Below, in pieces: positions 1 to 39,380 of a DNA stretch of 64,000 bases. This DNA comes from Daphnia pulex. Its lineage: Eukaryota; Arthropoda; Branchiopoda; Diplostraca; Daphniidae. Below the pieces are notes generated by a model, which saw only the letters and a program-made list of their open reading frames with translations, was not told the origin of the DNA and searched no databases. The stretch covers positions 744,001-808,000 of the forward strand of contig NC_060018.1 in the NCBI RefSeq assembly GCF_021134715.1. The letters are read 5' to 3'. How positions within the stretch are numbered: the stretch's first letter is position 1; each line of letters opens with the position of its first letter. Both the position numbers and the translations under genes were made by a program.

Positions 1-1236
1 GAAATATGCGCGAGCATTTCAGTGACGTAATGGACCGGTCGATGGATAAAAATCACCTGACCGTGAATGATGCAACTTGACGTTGCAGGGAACCGAGTGC
101 GTAAAAAGAAGTCGAGTTGCATCGCCAAAGTAGTCGATCATCCGCCTACACACGAAGGCGAATTGAGATTTCGATACGACGTTCACGTTTCAATATCGAC
201 GGGCTATTTTTATGACTTGGGTCACGTTTTTTGTGGTTCTCGTACTCTCCGCTGTTCGACGTTCAGGCATTTATCGATTCTCCCGTTTGAATTTCCCTCC
301 TTTTTTTCCACCATTCCTGCAAGCAGTGCCCGCAGTCGACGATAGGTGGCGCATGTGTTCTCGGCCTGTCATTTTTCAGAAACAATTCAAGTTTCAAGTT
401 GTAACGTTCTCTTCTGTGTATTTCTTTTTCCAAGAATGTTTAAGTTTCAAATCTGCATTGATGACGGGTTTTAAAGTCGACAACTTGAACTGTGACGATG
501 GAATCGACCGACCAATCCAAAAGGTTGTCATGCCATATACAGCTGGTGGAGATTGTGCAAAGGAATCTGTTATTAACCAACATCAAAACATCAACGATGC
601 ATTGTTATCGTGTGTGCACTACCCACCACAAGTATTTTTCCTTTTTTTTATTATTTTTATTTTTCTTGTTTGCAATTGCATCGTTGATTGACCTGTCGTT
701 CTGGACGTTGCACCTGACACACGACACAATCCTCCACGTCCTTCACTACATCCCGATGGTAACTCCACCCATGATAACCCCATAATGAGATTGCCAATCG
801 TGAAACGTGATGGTATCAACCCCAGAGACCTCTCCCACCCACCTGGACGATTCTTATCCTCCATCTCCACCTTAATCTTTTCTTTACTTGTCCGGTTGTC
901 ACTTTGTTTGGCTGTTTGTGCCATTCCAGTCCGAATTCCACAGGTCGATGGTTGCCATGAACCAACGAAGGTTCGTTCGCAGCGTCTTTCGAATCCAGTT
1001 TCCAGGAACCCTGGAATTTCCTTTTTTTTTAAAGACTAAATAAGGAGGTCAAATTCGTCTGTTTAGACAGGGAATAACAATCGGATGGACTGAAATGTCC
1101 AATCGTCCCGAATATAGTCAGGCCAAATACGTCGTCGAATGAATGGCGAAAGACAAACAGCAATCGTCAATTGAAGATAATTGTAGAACTCGTGTAATTA
1201 ACGTTTGAATTTCTCTTTGTTATTTTTTGTTTCCAG
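1..1236 (+). other. 5' flank or intron of BTBD11-like gene, no gene seen
   Basis: Mixed-composition DNA with T-rich runs. It ends in a pyrimidine-rich tract and splice acceptor at 1236. It must be intron or upstream sequence for the exon at 1237. The short open frames here have no coding character that I can recognise. Confidence 0.5.
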
Positions 1237-1297
1237 GCTATAGGAGAAAGTACTCGACTGGTGTTTACTGGAGTTGCTGGCCGATCGAAGAAGCACG

Positions 1298-27564
<26,267 letters not shown>

Positions 27565-28600
27565 CAAGTTTTTTTAAATTGATTTTACTTGGTTCCAAAA
27601 TGCCTTTATTTTTCCAACTGCAATCCTTACCCATTATTTTCGTCAGTGTTTGGCCTATCATCGAGTAACGTCTGAAACAAGTCGATAAAAACAAGTATTT
27701 TTTTGCTCAGTGCAGCGGATTGAGGTTCATCTTTGACTGTATAATGGCCATTTCCCTTATCCTCCTCATTTTACACATTGTAATAAGGGAAACACGGTCT
27801 CTATCGATCAAGTGCACCCGATCCGCCAATCCCCCTCCAATACGCTGTAGCCTTTAACTTCAGTTTGATGTATAATGTAAACCCAATCTTGAATTATTGT
27901 ATTCACTAACATTCCCTTGACACACTCAGGTTATTAAACACCTGAGTTGAGATATTTTTTACAAAATTACCATGATATGAGCTTCGTCGACACTAGTATT
28001 TGCGAGTTGGTCGCGTGGGGGAAACGACGACCTTAGGACTAAATCGAGTCCCTTGCCTTCTGTCGTGTTTTCAGTAGGTACCATTCCTCGACGAAGCTCT
28101 CATTCCCCATCATTTCCAAATTATAAAATACAAATCCTCTGTCGTTCCGAATGAACTGCTTGCAAGAGAACGACAGAATTATATTCAGCAATAAGCTCCA
28201 GATTTATTTCATGTACTTTGTAAAGCAAATTAACACGAGTTAGCTGTTGGTGTACTTCTATCCACTTTATGAAATGCGACTGAAATATATAGATTTTCCT
28301 GAAACCAATTTCACGACCAACCTGTCCGACCCTAATAGGGGGACCTTTAGTAAATTGTCATTTTATTAATTTTTTTAAATAACTTTCTTGCCAAATTATT
28401 GATTTGGCGTTGTTGCGCTGAAACAAACCCAAACGTTCCACCATCTTTATTTTTTTATTTGGCGCCAAAACGAACAGATGTTTCATTGTTTTGCCAACAT
28501 TCCAATTTCCAACTTTTGCATTTTGCCGCTCTTTTCCTCATTCGATTGGAATCGGTGTTTGACTCTGCACGTGGAGCTCACGTGTTCTCCCACATTCAAC
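27565..28600. other. Intergenic region between BTBD11-like gene and SMC3
   Basis: Holds the 3' UTR of the upstream gene and the promoter and 5' UTR of SMC3. No canonical AATAAA was found close to the stop codon. It also holds the inverted-repeat structures described separately at 27,979-28,099 and 28,137-28,176. Confidence 0.6.
27979..28099. ncRNA. Candidate structured RNA closed by a 12-bp perfect stem
   Basis: GAGCTTCGTCGA at 27979-27990 is the exact reverse complement of TCGACGAAGCTC at 28088-28099. Between them are further short foldbacks: GGTCG with CGACC around 28,010-28,033, and GGACT with AGTCC around 28,036-28,051. The whole could fold as a branched stem of about 121 nt. I do not recognise it as a known RNA family. 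It may be a structured 3' UTR, a small RNA gene or a decayed foldback element. Strand is unknown. Confidence 0.3.
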
Positions 28601-31600
28601 ATGTATATTAAAAAAGTATAGTCTTTTTAATAGTCTTTTCATGTTAATTATTGTAAAGGATAAACAATTTATTCGAATTTGTATAAATTAGATTATTATT
28701 GAAGGATTTAGAACTTACAGGAACAAAACTGTATTGTGTCTAGAACCTGGGCTCAATGTCATAGGTATGTCATAAGTTAACCTTTAAAATAATTGCAGTA
28801 AATTTATAGATTATTGTATTATGCTATTTAGTTGGAAGGAATGGATCTGGTAAAACTAACCTGCTGTGTGGTAAGGCTGTCTCACTTTATGTTTCATTCA
28901 GTCCCAAGTCCCATGCTTCTCCGATTTCTTTTAGTTTCATTTTCTGTATCTCTTTCACAGCCATACAGTTTGTGTTAGCACATGAATTTCATCAGCTTTC
29001 ACCATCAGAAAGGAAGAATTTGTTGCACATCTCTGCTGGATTTCATGCTACATCTGCTTATGTTGAAATAATTTTCAACAATGAAGATAAACGTTTACCT
29101 GTGAGTTGAATTTTATGTTGTCGTGATGGCAAGACTATTCATTTTCTTTCTTGCATTTGCTATAATAGGAAGAGGGGGATGAAGTGAGTTTAAGACGAGA
29201 AATAACATCAGCTAAAGATGTTTTCTACATAAATGGACACAGTGTTACAAAAGAACAAGTCCTCAATACTCTGCAATCTGCCGGATTGTCCAAAGCAAAC
29301 CCATACTACATCATTAAACAAGGAACAGTAAGTTCTCTTAAAGATTAATGAAATCGTGTGTTCTGTTAATTATTAGAGATGTGAAACTATTAACTGGTTT
29401 TGTTTATTCTTCAGATAAATGATCTCGCTACAGCGACCGATAAAAAGCGGTTAGAATTGATCACTGAAGTAGCAGGGTCATTGGTATGGAAAGAGTTACA
29501 GCCTCAAAATTATTCACTTCTCAAAGGTAATGAGCTGAAGATACAAATTTTTAATAAACCCGAATTAATTGCTATTCAAATTAATTCAGACGCTGAAGCC
29601 CAAATGGCTCAATTGGAAGAGTTTATTGGTGAAACCGCAGAACATATGTCTGCTTTAGAGAAAGATGAACAGCTCTATCGAAGTTGGTCTGAATCAAATA
29701 CCAAAAAACGGGTCTTGGAATGGCTGTTGGGCAAAAAAGAAAAAGATCGTTTGCAATCTAGAATCACAGATGTAATTTGAATGTTCCCACCTTGAATCCG
29801 GAACTTAAATAATTTGTTATAATTTGTTTAGATGAAGAAAAAATTGGATTTGGCTCAGGATGATCAAAATTTGGTGATCAATGAATTTATGAAATGTAAG
29901 GGAAAAGTGACGGATGCTGATAAGTGCATTAAAGATTATCAAGCCGATATTCGTACTGCTGAGGGAAAACTTAAATCTCTTAAGGAGATTGGAGAAGACT
30001 TGGTGACTGAAAACAGCAAACTTGAACTCGAGCTGGCCGACAGGAAAAGTTTAATAACTGACAATACAGTAAATCGTTTTTGCAAGTTTCCTTGTGTTCT
30101 TACGTTTAATTATGCTACTAAATTTTCAGGAAACGCTCAATGAAGACTTGCTGCACGTTGAAGCCGAGATATCCTTACATCAAAATGAGCTTTCAATGAT
30201 TTGCGATGATTATAATTCAGCGGTTCAAGAAGAACACGAAGTTAACGCACGGTATGTAACCTTCATTTGTAAAATGTATAGTCGATTTTAACCTGGGTAA
30301 TATCAATCAAATAAAGATTGATGCTGAGTGAGCAACGCCGTCAACAGTTGTTCGCGAAATTGGGACGTGGGACGTTATTTTCTACTATAGAAGAAAGAAA
30401 TCAATGGATTAAAGAAGAGCAGAGGTTAAAATTTAAATTGTTTAAGGAGAAGTTTATGCTAATATTATCGATTTCACAATATAGTAAAATTTCCAATTTG
30501 GTACTCCAAGGAGAAGAAAAGTTGCATTATATATCTGAGGGTATGAAATGGGAAGAATCTAAAGCAAAAGAGTTGGAAATAGTGATCAAGGTGCGTTGGC
30601 GCAAAAAAAAAACTTATTCGTCTTTTTATTTTGAAATTTATTTATCCGAACGTATTTTATGTTGTTATCTGCTATTTTTTCAATTGGTCATTTTACCATC
30701 AGCGACTCGAAGTTGAAAAGATAACATACCTGGAGTCACTAAAACAACTAAACCAAGACAAACAAACATTATTATTGGAGCAAAGGAGATTGCAAATGTC
30801 CCGCAGGTATTAATATTTATGATGGTATTGATCATTTCTGTATCTAATTTTCTGTACACAAAATTCAGTGAATTATGGCGAAAAGAAAGTGAAGTGCGTG
30901 AACAGTGGCAGGAATCCCATGACAAGTCAGAGCATCTCAAGTGCGAATTTATACGTCGGGTAAATTTAACTTATCTTAGAAGTTTTTTCAAACACTTGCA
31001 CATTATTGTTGTTACAGCAAAACCGAATATGCAATCCAATGCATATTGACTTCATACTCGGCAAAATGAGACAAGAAGGTCCACACACGCCTGCCTTCAA
31101 GATGGCGTCTCAGTATCGTGGGTTAGTCATTGACCATTTCACATGCGAGGATATATTGATCAACGCTCTCGACGCAGTGGGAGGAAACAAGTATGATTTC
31201 TTTTAATTTATTCCATGAATGATTTTTCATCTTCCGATATCTTTGATAGACTTTTCCATAGTGTCGTCGACACTGCTGATGCAGCTTCTGAGATACTGAA
31301 GTGGATTAACAAGGAACCTTACGAAAATGGAATCGGATTACCGGGAACATTTTGTTTCTACCCTCTGGATAAAATCAGACCTCCTAACAGAATAACGGGA
31401 TATGTATGCGTTTTCCAACAATTAGCAGGTTGTTATTTTATTCCGCATTACTAATTTTTAGGATGGAAATGAGACTCTTCCTTTCATGAGTAAGTTGCGT
31501 CTGGTCAACGAATCAATGAGGGTAGCTGTGGAGCAAGTTTTTGGAAAAATTCTTCTTTGTAGGAGCTTTCCCATAGCTCTGAAGGCAGCTAAAATTCACT

Positions 31601-33882
31601 CAATCAATTGCGTCACATTAGAAGGAGATAAAGTAAATGCATAATTTCTTTAAACTTGCCATTCCTTGTGCTTACTTAAGCTGTTTTCACTAGGCAAGTT
31701 GGGATGGAGTTCTTAATGGTGGATACCGCAACCCTGGTACCTCTCGCTCCAAGATTTATTTTGATTTAAAAAAAACCGTGGAAGAAGAAAAGTTCAAATT
31801 GTCTTGCTTGCACGAAGTTGAAACGCAAATTAAAGAAGTTGATTGCAAATGCAATGATATTGTAAGCCAACTACAACGAGTGGAAAACAAAATCAGCCAA
31901 ACAAAATTGGGCATTCTGGAAGAAGATCTGATGAAGCAACGAGGTGCTCTACTTGGTTCTAAGCAAGCGATGGAGGGTAAGAATGCGCTCATCAGAAAGA
32001 TGCAGCTGTCTTTGGAAGCGAACCGTGCACAGCTTCGAATGTTAGAGGACGAGCTTCAGCAGGTAATACAACTTGATCGTTATTCGGGGAGTAAATTAAG
32101 GTTGACTTTCCGATGTTTTCACTTAATTAACAGGAATTTGTAAGTGAACTCGGATTGGAAGAAAGAGCAGAAGTTGAGTCACTACATGAAGACATACACA
32201 GTGCGAAAAAAATGTATCAAAACGTGAACGTTGGTCGATTGGAGCTCGAGGGTAAGAAGAGTATACTCGAGTCACGATTGAATGACCATCTCATGAGAAA
32301 GAAACAAGATCTCGAGCAAGCCATCCATGAGAGAAGCGTCTGCGGTTTGGATCGAACCGAAGCCAATCAGCAGGCCATAAGAGATATTGAAGCACATCTG
32401 AAGAAACTTGATTCGTCGTTAAAGAGAAACAAAGACGAAATAAGTGCTATTGAAAACAAAATCACCGAGCTGACGAATTCTGTTGTCGCAGAAAGAAACA
32501 AGTTAGATAAATTCAGTATTGACCTACAGAAACAAGAAATTCTTTTGGAAAAGAGTCAAGCTGTCGTAAGTAATTAAATTCTTGGGTTGAGACCTTGCAT
32601 TCGACGCTGACTTTTTTTTAAATTAATTATTATTTTTTTAGACTAACAAACTACAAGAAACTATCAACCGTAATAAAGCTGCCGAAGAGGTCATCACTTC
32701 AACCATGGTTACACTTGAAAATGTTGATTCAGAAAACCAAAAGAAAATTGTCGACCACTACAGAGACTACAACGTTAAAAATCTTGAAAAGGAATTAACC
32801 TTGGTATTGAAGCAAAAAATTATGTTAAATTTTTATTTGATGACAGTGGTTTCATTTCACAACATATCAGGTAAGCGACCAGCTTAAGCGCTTCAAAGGC
32901 GTCAACCAAAAAGCAACGATGGAATGTGCGTTCACGAAAGAAAAACTGGGGGAATTAAACGATCGAATGATTCGTTTGAGAAGTAGTCATGCTAAGTGCA
33001 TTGATTTGATTACTTATGTGAAGAGCCTGAAAAATGATGCGATCCAGTATTCTCTGATGCAAGTAGCCAGGTCATTCCGAAGTATGTTTAAAACTTTGGT
33101 TCCTAGCCCCGGGATAGGCTATCTAAAATGGACTTACGATGACTGCGATAGTGAATCAGACAGCGAAGAAGAAGACGAGCCTCGGGCAAGCATTTTTCTT
33201 TGAATTTTGCCATCACGAAAAGGGCCAACTAAATGATTTTTTTTTTTCTATTTAATATTCCTTTTAGATTCCTGATGTTGACGTGATCACCGGAATTGCT
33301 TTCAAGGTGTCATTCACCGGTACGTCCATCGTTCAAAATGTGAATAGTCTTTCTGGCGGCCAGAGATCAGTCCTCAGTTTGGCTCTAGTTTTTGCTTTCC
33401 TCATGATGGATCGTGCACCGTTTTACCTTCTGGACGAGGCTGATATGGTAAATGCAACTTTAAAAATAACCATTATTGACAGAAATAGTTTATTTCTGAT
33501 TCTACCCTTTAGGCACTGGATAAAGCTTATCGCTCAAAGGTGGCCTCCATGGTTGATAAATTTTCCCAGCGGTCTCAGTTCGTCGCCATCACGTTTCGTC
33601 CAGAACTGTTGCCTTACGCAGACAACATTATAGGAGTGTCCTTTGATGCCGCTACCCAGGTATGTGTGTGTGCATGCAACAGCGGTAAAAACAAATGATT
33701 TTCAGATTGTGACCATGCCGACTGTGTGTGCTTAGACTAGCCGCGCCGCATCCATTACGAAGGAAGAGGCCAACGATTTCGTAAGCAGTCACGGAAGCGC
33801 ATCAAGCAACATCAGCAGCAGTCGTTCACCTCTCAGCAGCGGCAGCAGCACCGGCAGCAGCAGAACTGTCGACCTACCCTGA
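28601..33882 (+). CDS. SMC3: Structural maintenance of chromosomes 3 (cohesin ATPase), divergent
   Basis: Exons 28601-28615, 28692-28764, 28832-28870, 28961-29100, 29169-29327, 29415-29526, 29590-29771, 29832-30068, 30130-30251, 30317-30424, 30485-30590, 30703-30806, 30869-30959, 31018-31190, 31250-31403, 31462-31632, 31694-32062, 32134-32565, 32642-32803, 32871-33185, 33268-33447, 33513-33659 and 33736-33882 give about 1245 residues; human SMC3 has 1217. The start MYIKK and Walker A VGRNGSGKTN are typical. Long coiled coils flank a hinge with VTLEGDKASWDGVLNGGY. The C-terminal head has signature SLSGGQRSV, Walker B APFYLLDEADMALD and ITFRPELL. A Ser-rich tail follows. SMC3 pairs with SMC1 and a kleisin to form cohesin rings in the nucleus. 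Many otherwise conserved positions have drifted, so this may be a paralogue and not the only SMC3 of the genome. Confidence 0.93.
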
Positions 33883-36800
33883 GTCCCGTTCTACGTTTAT
33901 GGTTTTACCTCACTTACTTCTTTTAACTAGTTCTACAAATAATATTTCCAGTTAATGTCGAGCAACCTTTTTAAAACGCATAACAGTTCAAATGTCCCAT
34001 TTTATATTGTAAGATTCGTCTTTTATTATTTTAAATATTCCGTTGGGGTAAAATAAGTATTTATCAGAGATAGAGTTTTGTACGACCCGTCGAAGCCAGT
34101 AGATTTTTTTTATTTTTACTACGCGATTGTACAATGGATTTGTAATACATATTTTTCTTCTAGTGCAGAAACGCGAACGTTCTCAACGTTCCGTTCTGCC
34201 GTTTTCTTGAATACGTGTTGTCACCCTAACTATTTAAAAAAAGGGAGAAAGAAAAATCTCTCGGTTGTAGACTGCGGAGACCGGTTTTGACATGTAAAAG
34301 AATGTTGCTTCAATCAGCTACTTCTCAGAATGGAATATCTAAATGCGTCATACAAGGATCAAATTATTAATACGAACTGGGACGTTTTACACAAAGAAAC
34401 AATTGTCCGACGGAAGTAATTAATCCCTTTAATAATGTCATAATCCTATGTTCTTTTTCCAGGTGAAACTTGAGAGATTATCCTGTTGATCCACATTGAC
34501 TCATCAATTCTCATATTACCTCTTAAAGATTTTTAGGTTTCTTTATTTAGTTATGTTGTATCTGCACGCTCCATCATACATTTCTAGAGCTTCCAAACAA
34601 GAGAAGACTCGTCTGACTTGTTTGCTTCTACAAAATAATGTGAACTGCAGCGTTATTCCGGTTTGTAAGCAATGAATGACGAGTCCTGGGAAAAGCGATG
34701 AAAGGTACGTAATTCAAAAACTTGATACTGAAGAAGTTAAACTCGTGACCGTGAAAATAATCCCTTTTATTTTCCTCATTTTTTTCTCCTTAATATTTTC
34801 GATTCCATCCAGAGCTATCGGCAATAGTGGTTGCAATTTTCCAGCGATAGATGTCTCACCAGAAGAATTGCCGAGGGGCTTGAGTTGACAGGGAAAAAAG
34901 CAGAAAAAATGTCAGTACCATTTCGTTCTCCGTGGCTGGGCTTCTCTTCGTTCTCCCTCTTTTGCATTCAAAGTCTACCCCACCAACTGTCGGTTGCTGA
35001 CTCAGTCGTTCGTGAGGTACCAGCTGGTTCAGACGTCCCACAGCCGAGTTCCATTTTCCCACTGGTGATATCGTCGACGTTTCCCTTCCATACAAGAATC
35101 CAACTGTCAAAGGGCGTATTCTCTCTCTCTCTCCCAGTCAAACGTGCAGGTAATCTTTTTTCCTACCAAATCTGATGATATCTAGTTGTTGTTGTAGTAG
35201 TTGTAGAGATAGCATGTCAATTTATGATTAGTCTTGTGATTCACTCACGAGGTTTTCACGTCACCTTGACTTTTTTTTCCTGGTCGATAGCGTCGAAATT
35301 CCTTTGTCTGACAGATGGCCGGCTTGTTCACTCAAGGGGCAATGATTTTCAAGTCAAGTTAAGGGATTGGAGGGTGATTGAGTTATGACTTTCTTGTCGA
35401 AATGCCAGGCCTGAAGAAAATGGCATGTGAAGCTAGGTTCGTACGTTTGCGGGCGTGGCATTCCATCTGACAGCCGGGGCGGGTTTCTTCTTACCTTGAC
35501 TGTATTTGATGTGAAACTTGAAACTAGTTAAATTAAGAGCCATTGAAGAAAACGTTGTGGTCTAATTATACCAAACTGAGAGTTGGTTGGTGTTCGGTTG
35601 GTGTTCCGGAATAATCTAAAATGTGTCACATCCTCTTCCCACATAGATTTTCTTTTAGCTATTGCTTTTATGAAATAACAACGCCACCACACACACACAG
35701 TGGAATCCAATTTTAGACTAGACTAGACGTCATTAAAGCTGCTGTGAGCTGTCTAGTGTGAGGAGGGAGGGAAACAGTTGTGTTTGATTACCAAACGTTC
35801 TGAAAAAACTCGAAGTCTCACAGGTTTCGCATGAGTCAGCAGCGATCGTTGACTCGAGTTAACTAGTATGGTCAGCTTTTTGAAACGAATCTCGAGTTTT
35901 AACTACATTTTCACTTGTCCTCTCAAGAGAGGTAAAAGGAAAATGTAATCGAATTTTCTTTTAACGAGTTAATTTCAAGAACTGAATTTCTGTATTTGAT
36001 GGCTCATATAGAGATTGTGATTTTTGATAGCTGGAGGAGGGAATGTAGCGATTGGGGTCTACCTGTGGAGTCTGTGCCGGGTTTTTTGTTTTTTTGCTAT
36101 GAGTCATAGCAACCGTAACGCCTTCAAGGACTTCTAAGCTTCGTGTTCTCGTCTTTCGATTCGTTTTTTTTTTATGTGCCTTTTTTTGTAAATGTTTTTC
36201 GTCCTTATAAGGGGGAAAGCAGGCGACCTTCTTTTTCCGAGTCACGCCGGCTCCAGCGCGCCTGTCTGGGTAACGGAGCCGTTGTGGTATCTCATACAAG
36301 TCTCTTGCCACGCTCGCAGGTTCTCTTGATCGAAAAGATCCGTTCTTCTCTCCCCAAACCCTCGTTTTTGAACTCCTTATTTGGGCTGGATTTTTTTCAA
36401 AAAATAAAAAAAAAGGGTTATGTGTGTATACAAAATAGGACGGCTGAATATCCAATGTTCTTTTCTAGACACCCAACGTTTGGTTCTCCCCAAACGAAAA
36501 TTTTTAGCTCCCCCGGAAATAACCTTCGTCTGGGGGATTCTTTTACATTCCTTCCATCGCGGATGGGGGGGAATTCTCCCATTTATTTCTTTTTGGAAGG
36601 GAACTCTTGTGTTAAGAGAGAGAAAAACTCTTGGATGTGCGGTGCTCTCACAGATTTTTTTTTTTTATTGACGCAAGGGCTTTGTGCGTGAATCATACCC
36701 GGCGGCTAGGTAATGACCGGACTCTGCGGATAAAGGGGAGGACTTGAAGCGGATAAAAACATGTACGTGTGTATATATACACACCACAAAAACCGAATAG

Positions 36801-39309
36801 AAAACAGGGAGAGAGAATGAATAAACGAATGGAGAAGAGGGAAACAAGCAACTGCGTAGATCAAGAGGATACCTAGCTCTCTCTCTCTCCTCTCGAGGTT
36901 ATTCGTGTTTAAATATTTAAATCATCCTCTCCTCCTCATCACACAAGAGCCCGTATTGTTGTTTCACTGACGAGGTCGTCTACTATTTTTTTTTCCGGAT
37001 AAAAAAGGAAATTTATTTTTTTGTATCTATCCATCTTTTCTGCTGGCTGTCGTGCTGGGGGTGAAAGTTTTTTTTTTCCTCTTCTTCTTCATCGTTCGTC
37101 TCCTCCTCACACTCTGGGAACAATATCAACAGCTGGTGTATAATTTTTCCGACTGTGGGCTCGATTAACGGAAGCGGAAGGGGCGTACAGCTCGAAAATG
37201 TTCCCTGCGGTCTTAAAGGCGCAACTAGGGATTTAGTTTCGTGCGGATTTTTTCGGACATTAGCTGCGTCTGCTCTTTTAAGTTCAATGTTCTTTTTAAA
37301 AACCGAAACATCTGTCGATGGGAGGCTTGTGTGGCGTCGTCGTGGTAAGTTTCCCAAATGATTTCTAGACTATCTCTCCACGGTTGACTAGCGGCGCTAC
37401 CCCTCGTTGTCTGTCTGCCGATTCTGTTACGCACTCGAAAACGTCTGTGGTGGGAGAAGCGTTCAGGATGCACAGCTGCGTTTGCATTAAGGGGGGCTTG
37501 TTGTACTTCCTAAAAATGGAGACGACGCGCTCACTCATCAGTGTGCGATGGGTGAACCAGACTCTAGGGAGAGCGAAAAGTAAGATGTCTGGAACTCGAC
37601 CAGCAGGACAGTCTCTTTTTGTTTTAAAAAACCCGGAAAGAAAAGAAGGAAAACAAATTCCTGCTTAATGTCGTTGCTTTCAGAAAAAGAAAGACAACAG
37701 TGCGTGCCGTTCTCCCCTTTTTCAATGTATTTTACTGTCCCATTGGAAATGACAAGAAGGACGCGTATAGTATAATGCGCTTCGTAAAGTTGTCGGGAGA
37801 CAGTTGGGCACATGTGTGGGCGCGGAAACTAAATTTACTGCCTGTCTTCGATCAACTGTGTACGTACAGCACTGCTGGGTTTCGGTCGACGACCCATGAA
37901 AGACGATGTAGCAAACGTGTGTACCTTTTTTCTTTTCTTTTTGGTTTTTTTCTGCGCCCTAATATCTTTTTTACCTCGTCGTAATGTGATCCAGTGACAT
38001 CTAGCGGAGGTCTAGTTTCGAAATCAGAATTCTTTTCACGTAGAAAAACCGCAAGGAAGAGAACATGTTGGCGACATATGGTCGTGATTTTTTTTTTCCT
38101 CTTGTTTTTTACGAGCTAGGGCACCAGCGTTTCTTGAGGAATTGTCGGCCATTTCGTGTACTTCATCGTGGGCGCTCGAGGTGTGAGAGAAACTCTGGAG
38201 GCCATCCGAAACAGAACGATTATCTGATACACACACACAGACACACTACGGGAAAAATACAGACGATTTTTTTAGTTTTCTTTCTTTTAGCATTTCTCTG
38301 AAGGTGAATCGGTGCGACTCGGGAGATCGTGACTATTCAATTTCCAGCCATTTTTCTTTTCTACGAAATTGTTTGAAATTATACAGATTGAAAATCGTTT
38401 TTTAGGCTCGACACTCGGTGCGTGTACCGAATTCAAAGTTTAAAGTCAAATAGTGTACGCCATTGCGTGTCTTTTTTTTTTAATGCCAGTATAATTCTGT
38501 CGTTGTATTTCGTTGACGGGAGAGAGTGATGCCAACTATACCATCTTTGTTAACCAGGAGGTCTTCATGGTTGTTGTTCGTACAGCGTGAGGCACTTGAA
38601 ATATTCTTTTGGTTTCCCGTTTCTCGGCCTCTTCTCTCTTTTTTTGAATTCTTTCGCCCACATTGCAAAGACGTCGTGACCGTTTTATTTTTTTTTTCTC
38701 TCTCCTTACACCACCATCTCTATAAAATATCAAGGGAGATGCTGCTGCCGCTGCACCTTCACGGTCTCCACCACCATCTTTGTGTAATAACAATAATAAT
38801 CGCCTATTGTTGAAGCGGACAAGCTTTGGGCGATATCCCCATTCTGTAATGAGCTCTCTGCGATTGGTACTATAGGACGAAGATTATGGTGAAAGTAAAG
38901 AGAACAAAACAGCCCACATATTAATAAAGAAGGGGAGAAGAAAAAAAAGAATGGAATATAATCGTCTAAAGGGAATGTTTCTCTGGTATTTAAAAAAGTC
39001 TTGATGCGTCTACGATACAACAGCACGTAGTAATTTCAGGTGATGAAAGAGGACTGAGTTTTTTTGTTTTTTTCTCTCTTCTTGATAAGAGACTATCAAT
39101 CAAATGTTCACGAACTAGCTAGCGCCCCCCGGAAATGCGGTTTATTGATAAGAAGCTTGCTGCGTACACATCTTGTAGTTGTGAACGTGTGACCGCACTT
39201 TGGAGACGACGCAAACTTTTGAAACATATATCACTAAAAAACATGCGCTATCAAATCTAGGGGATTGGTTTGTTTCTACATTCATCCGGTTTTGTTTCAT
39301 TTTTCACAG
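33883..39309. other. Intergenic region and probable 5' non-coding part of the thymosin gene
   Basis: Over 5 kb with no recognisable coding exon. An acceptor at 39309 shows that the thymosin start exon is preceded by at least one untranslated exon in this stretch. Donors that could end such exons include GTAATC near 35,149 and GTAAGT near 37,344. Overlapping long frames on both strands around 35,961-36,691 lie in T-rich DNA and look like chance. Simple T and GA tracts are frequent. Confidence 0.5.
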
Positions 39310-39380
39310 TTTGAGCTACTCCAGCAATCAAAACCTCAGTTGACTCCCAGACTTCCCAAAACAAATACCAATTACATAAA

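Noticed and set aside
35961..36691. Opposing 164- and 182-codon frames
   Set aside because: They overlap on opposite strands in T-rich DNA and have no family resemblance and no splice signals that lead anywhere. At most one could be real, and neither looks coding.
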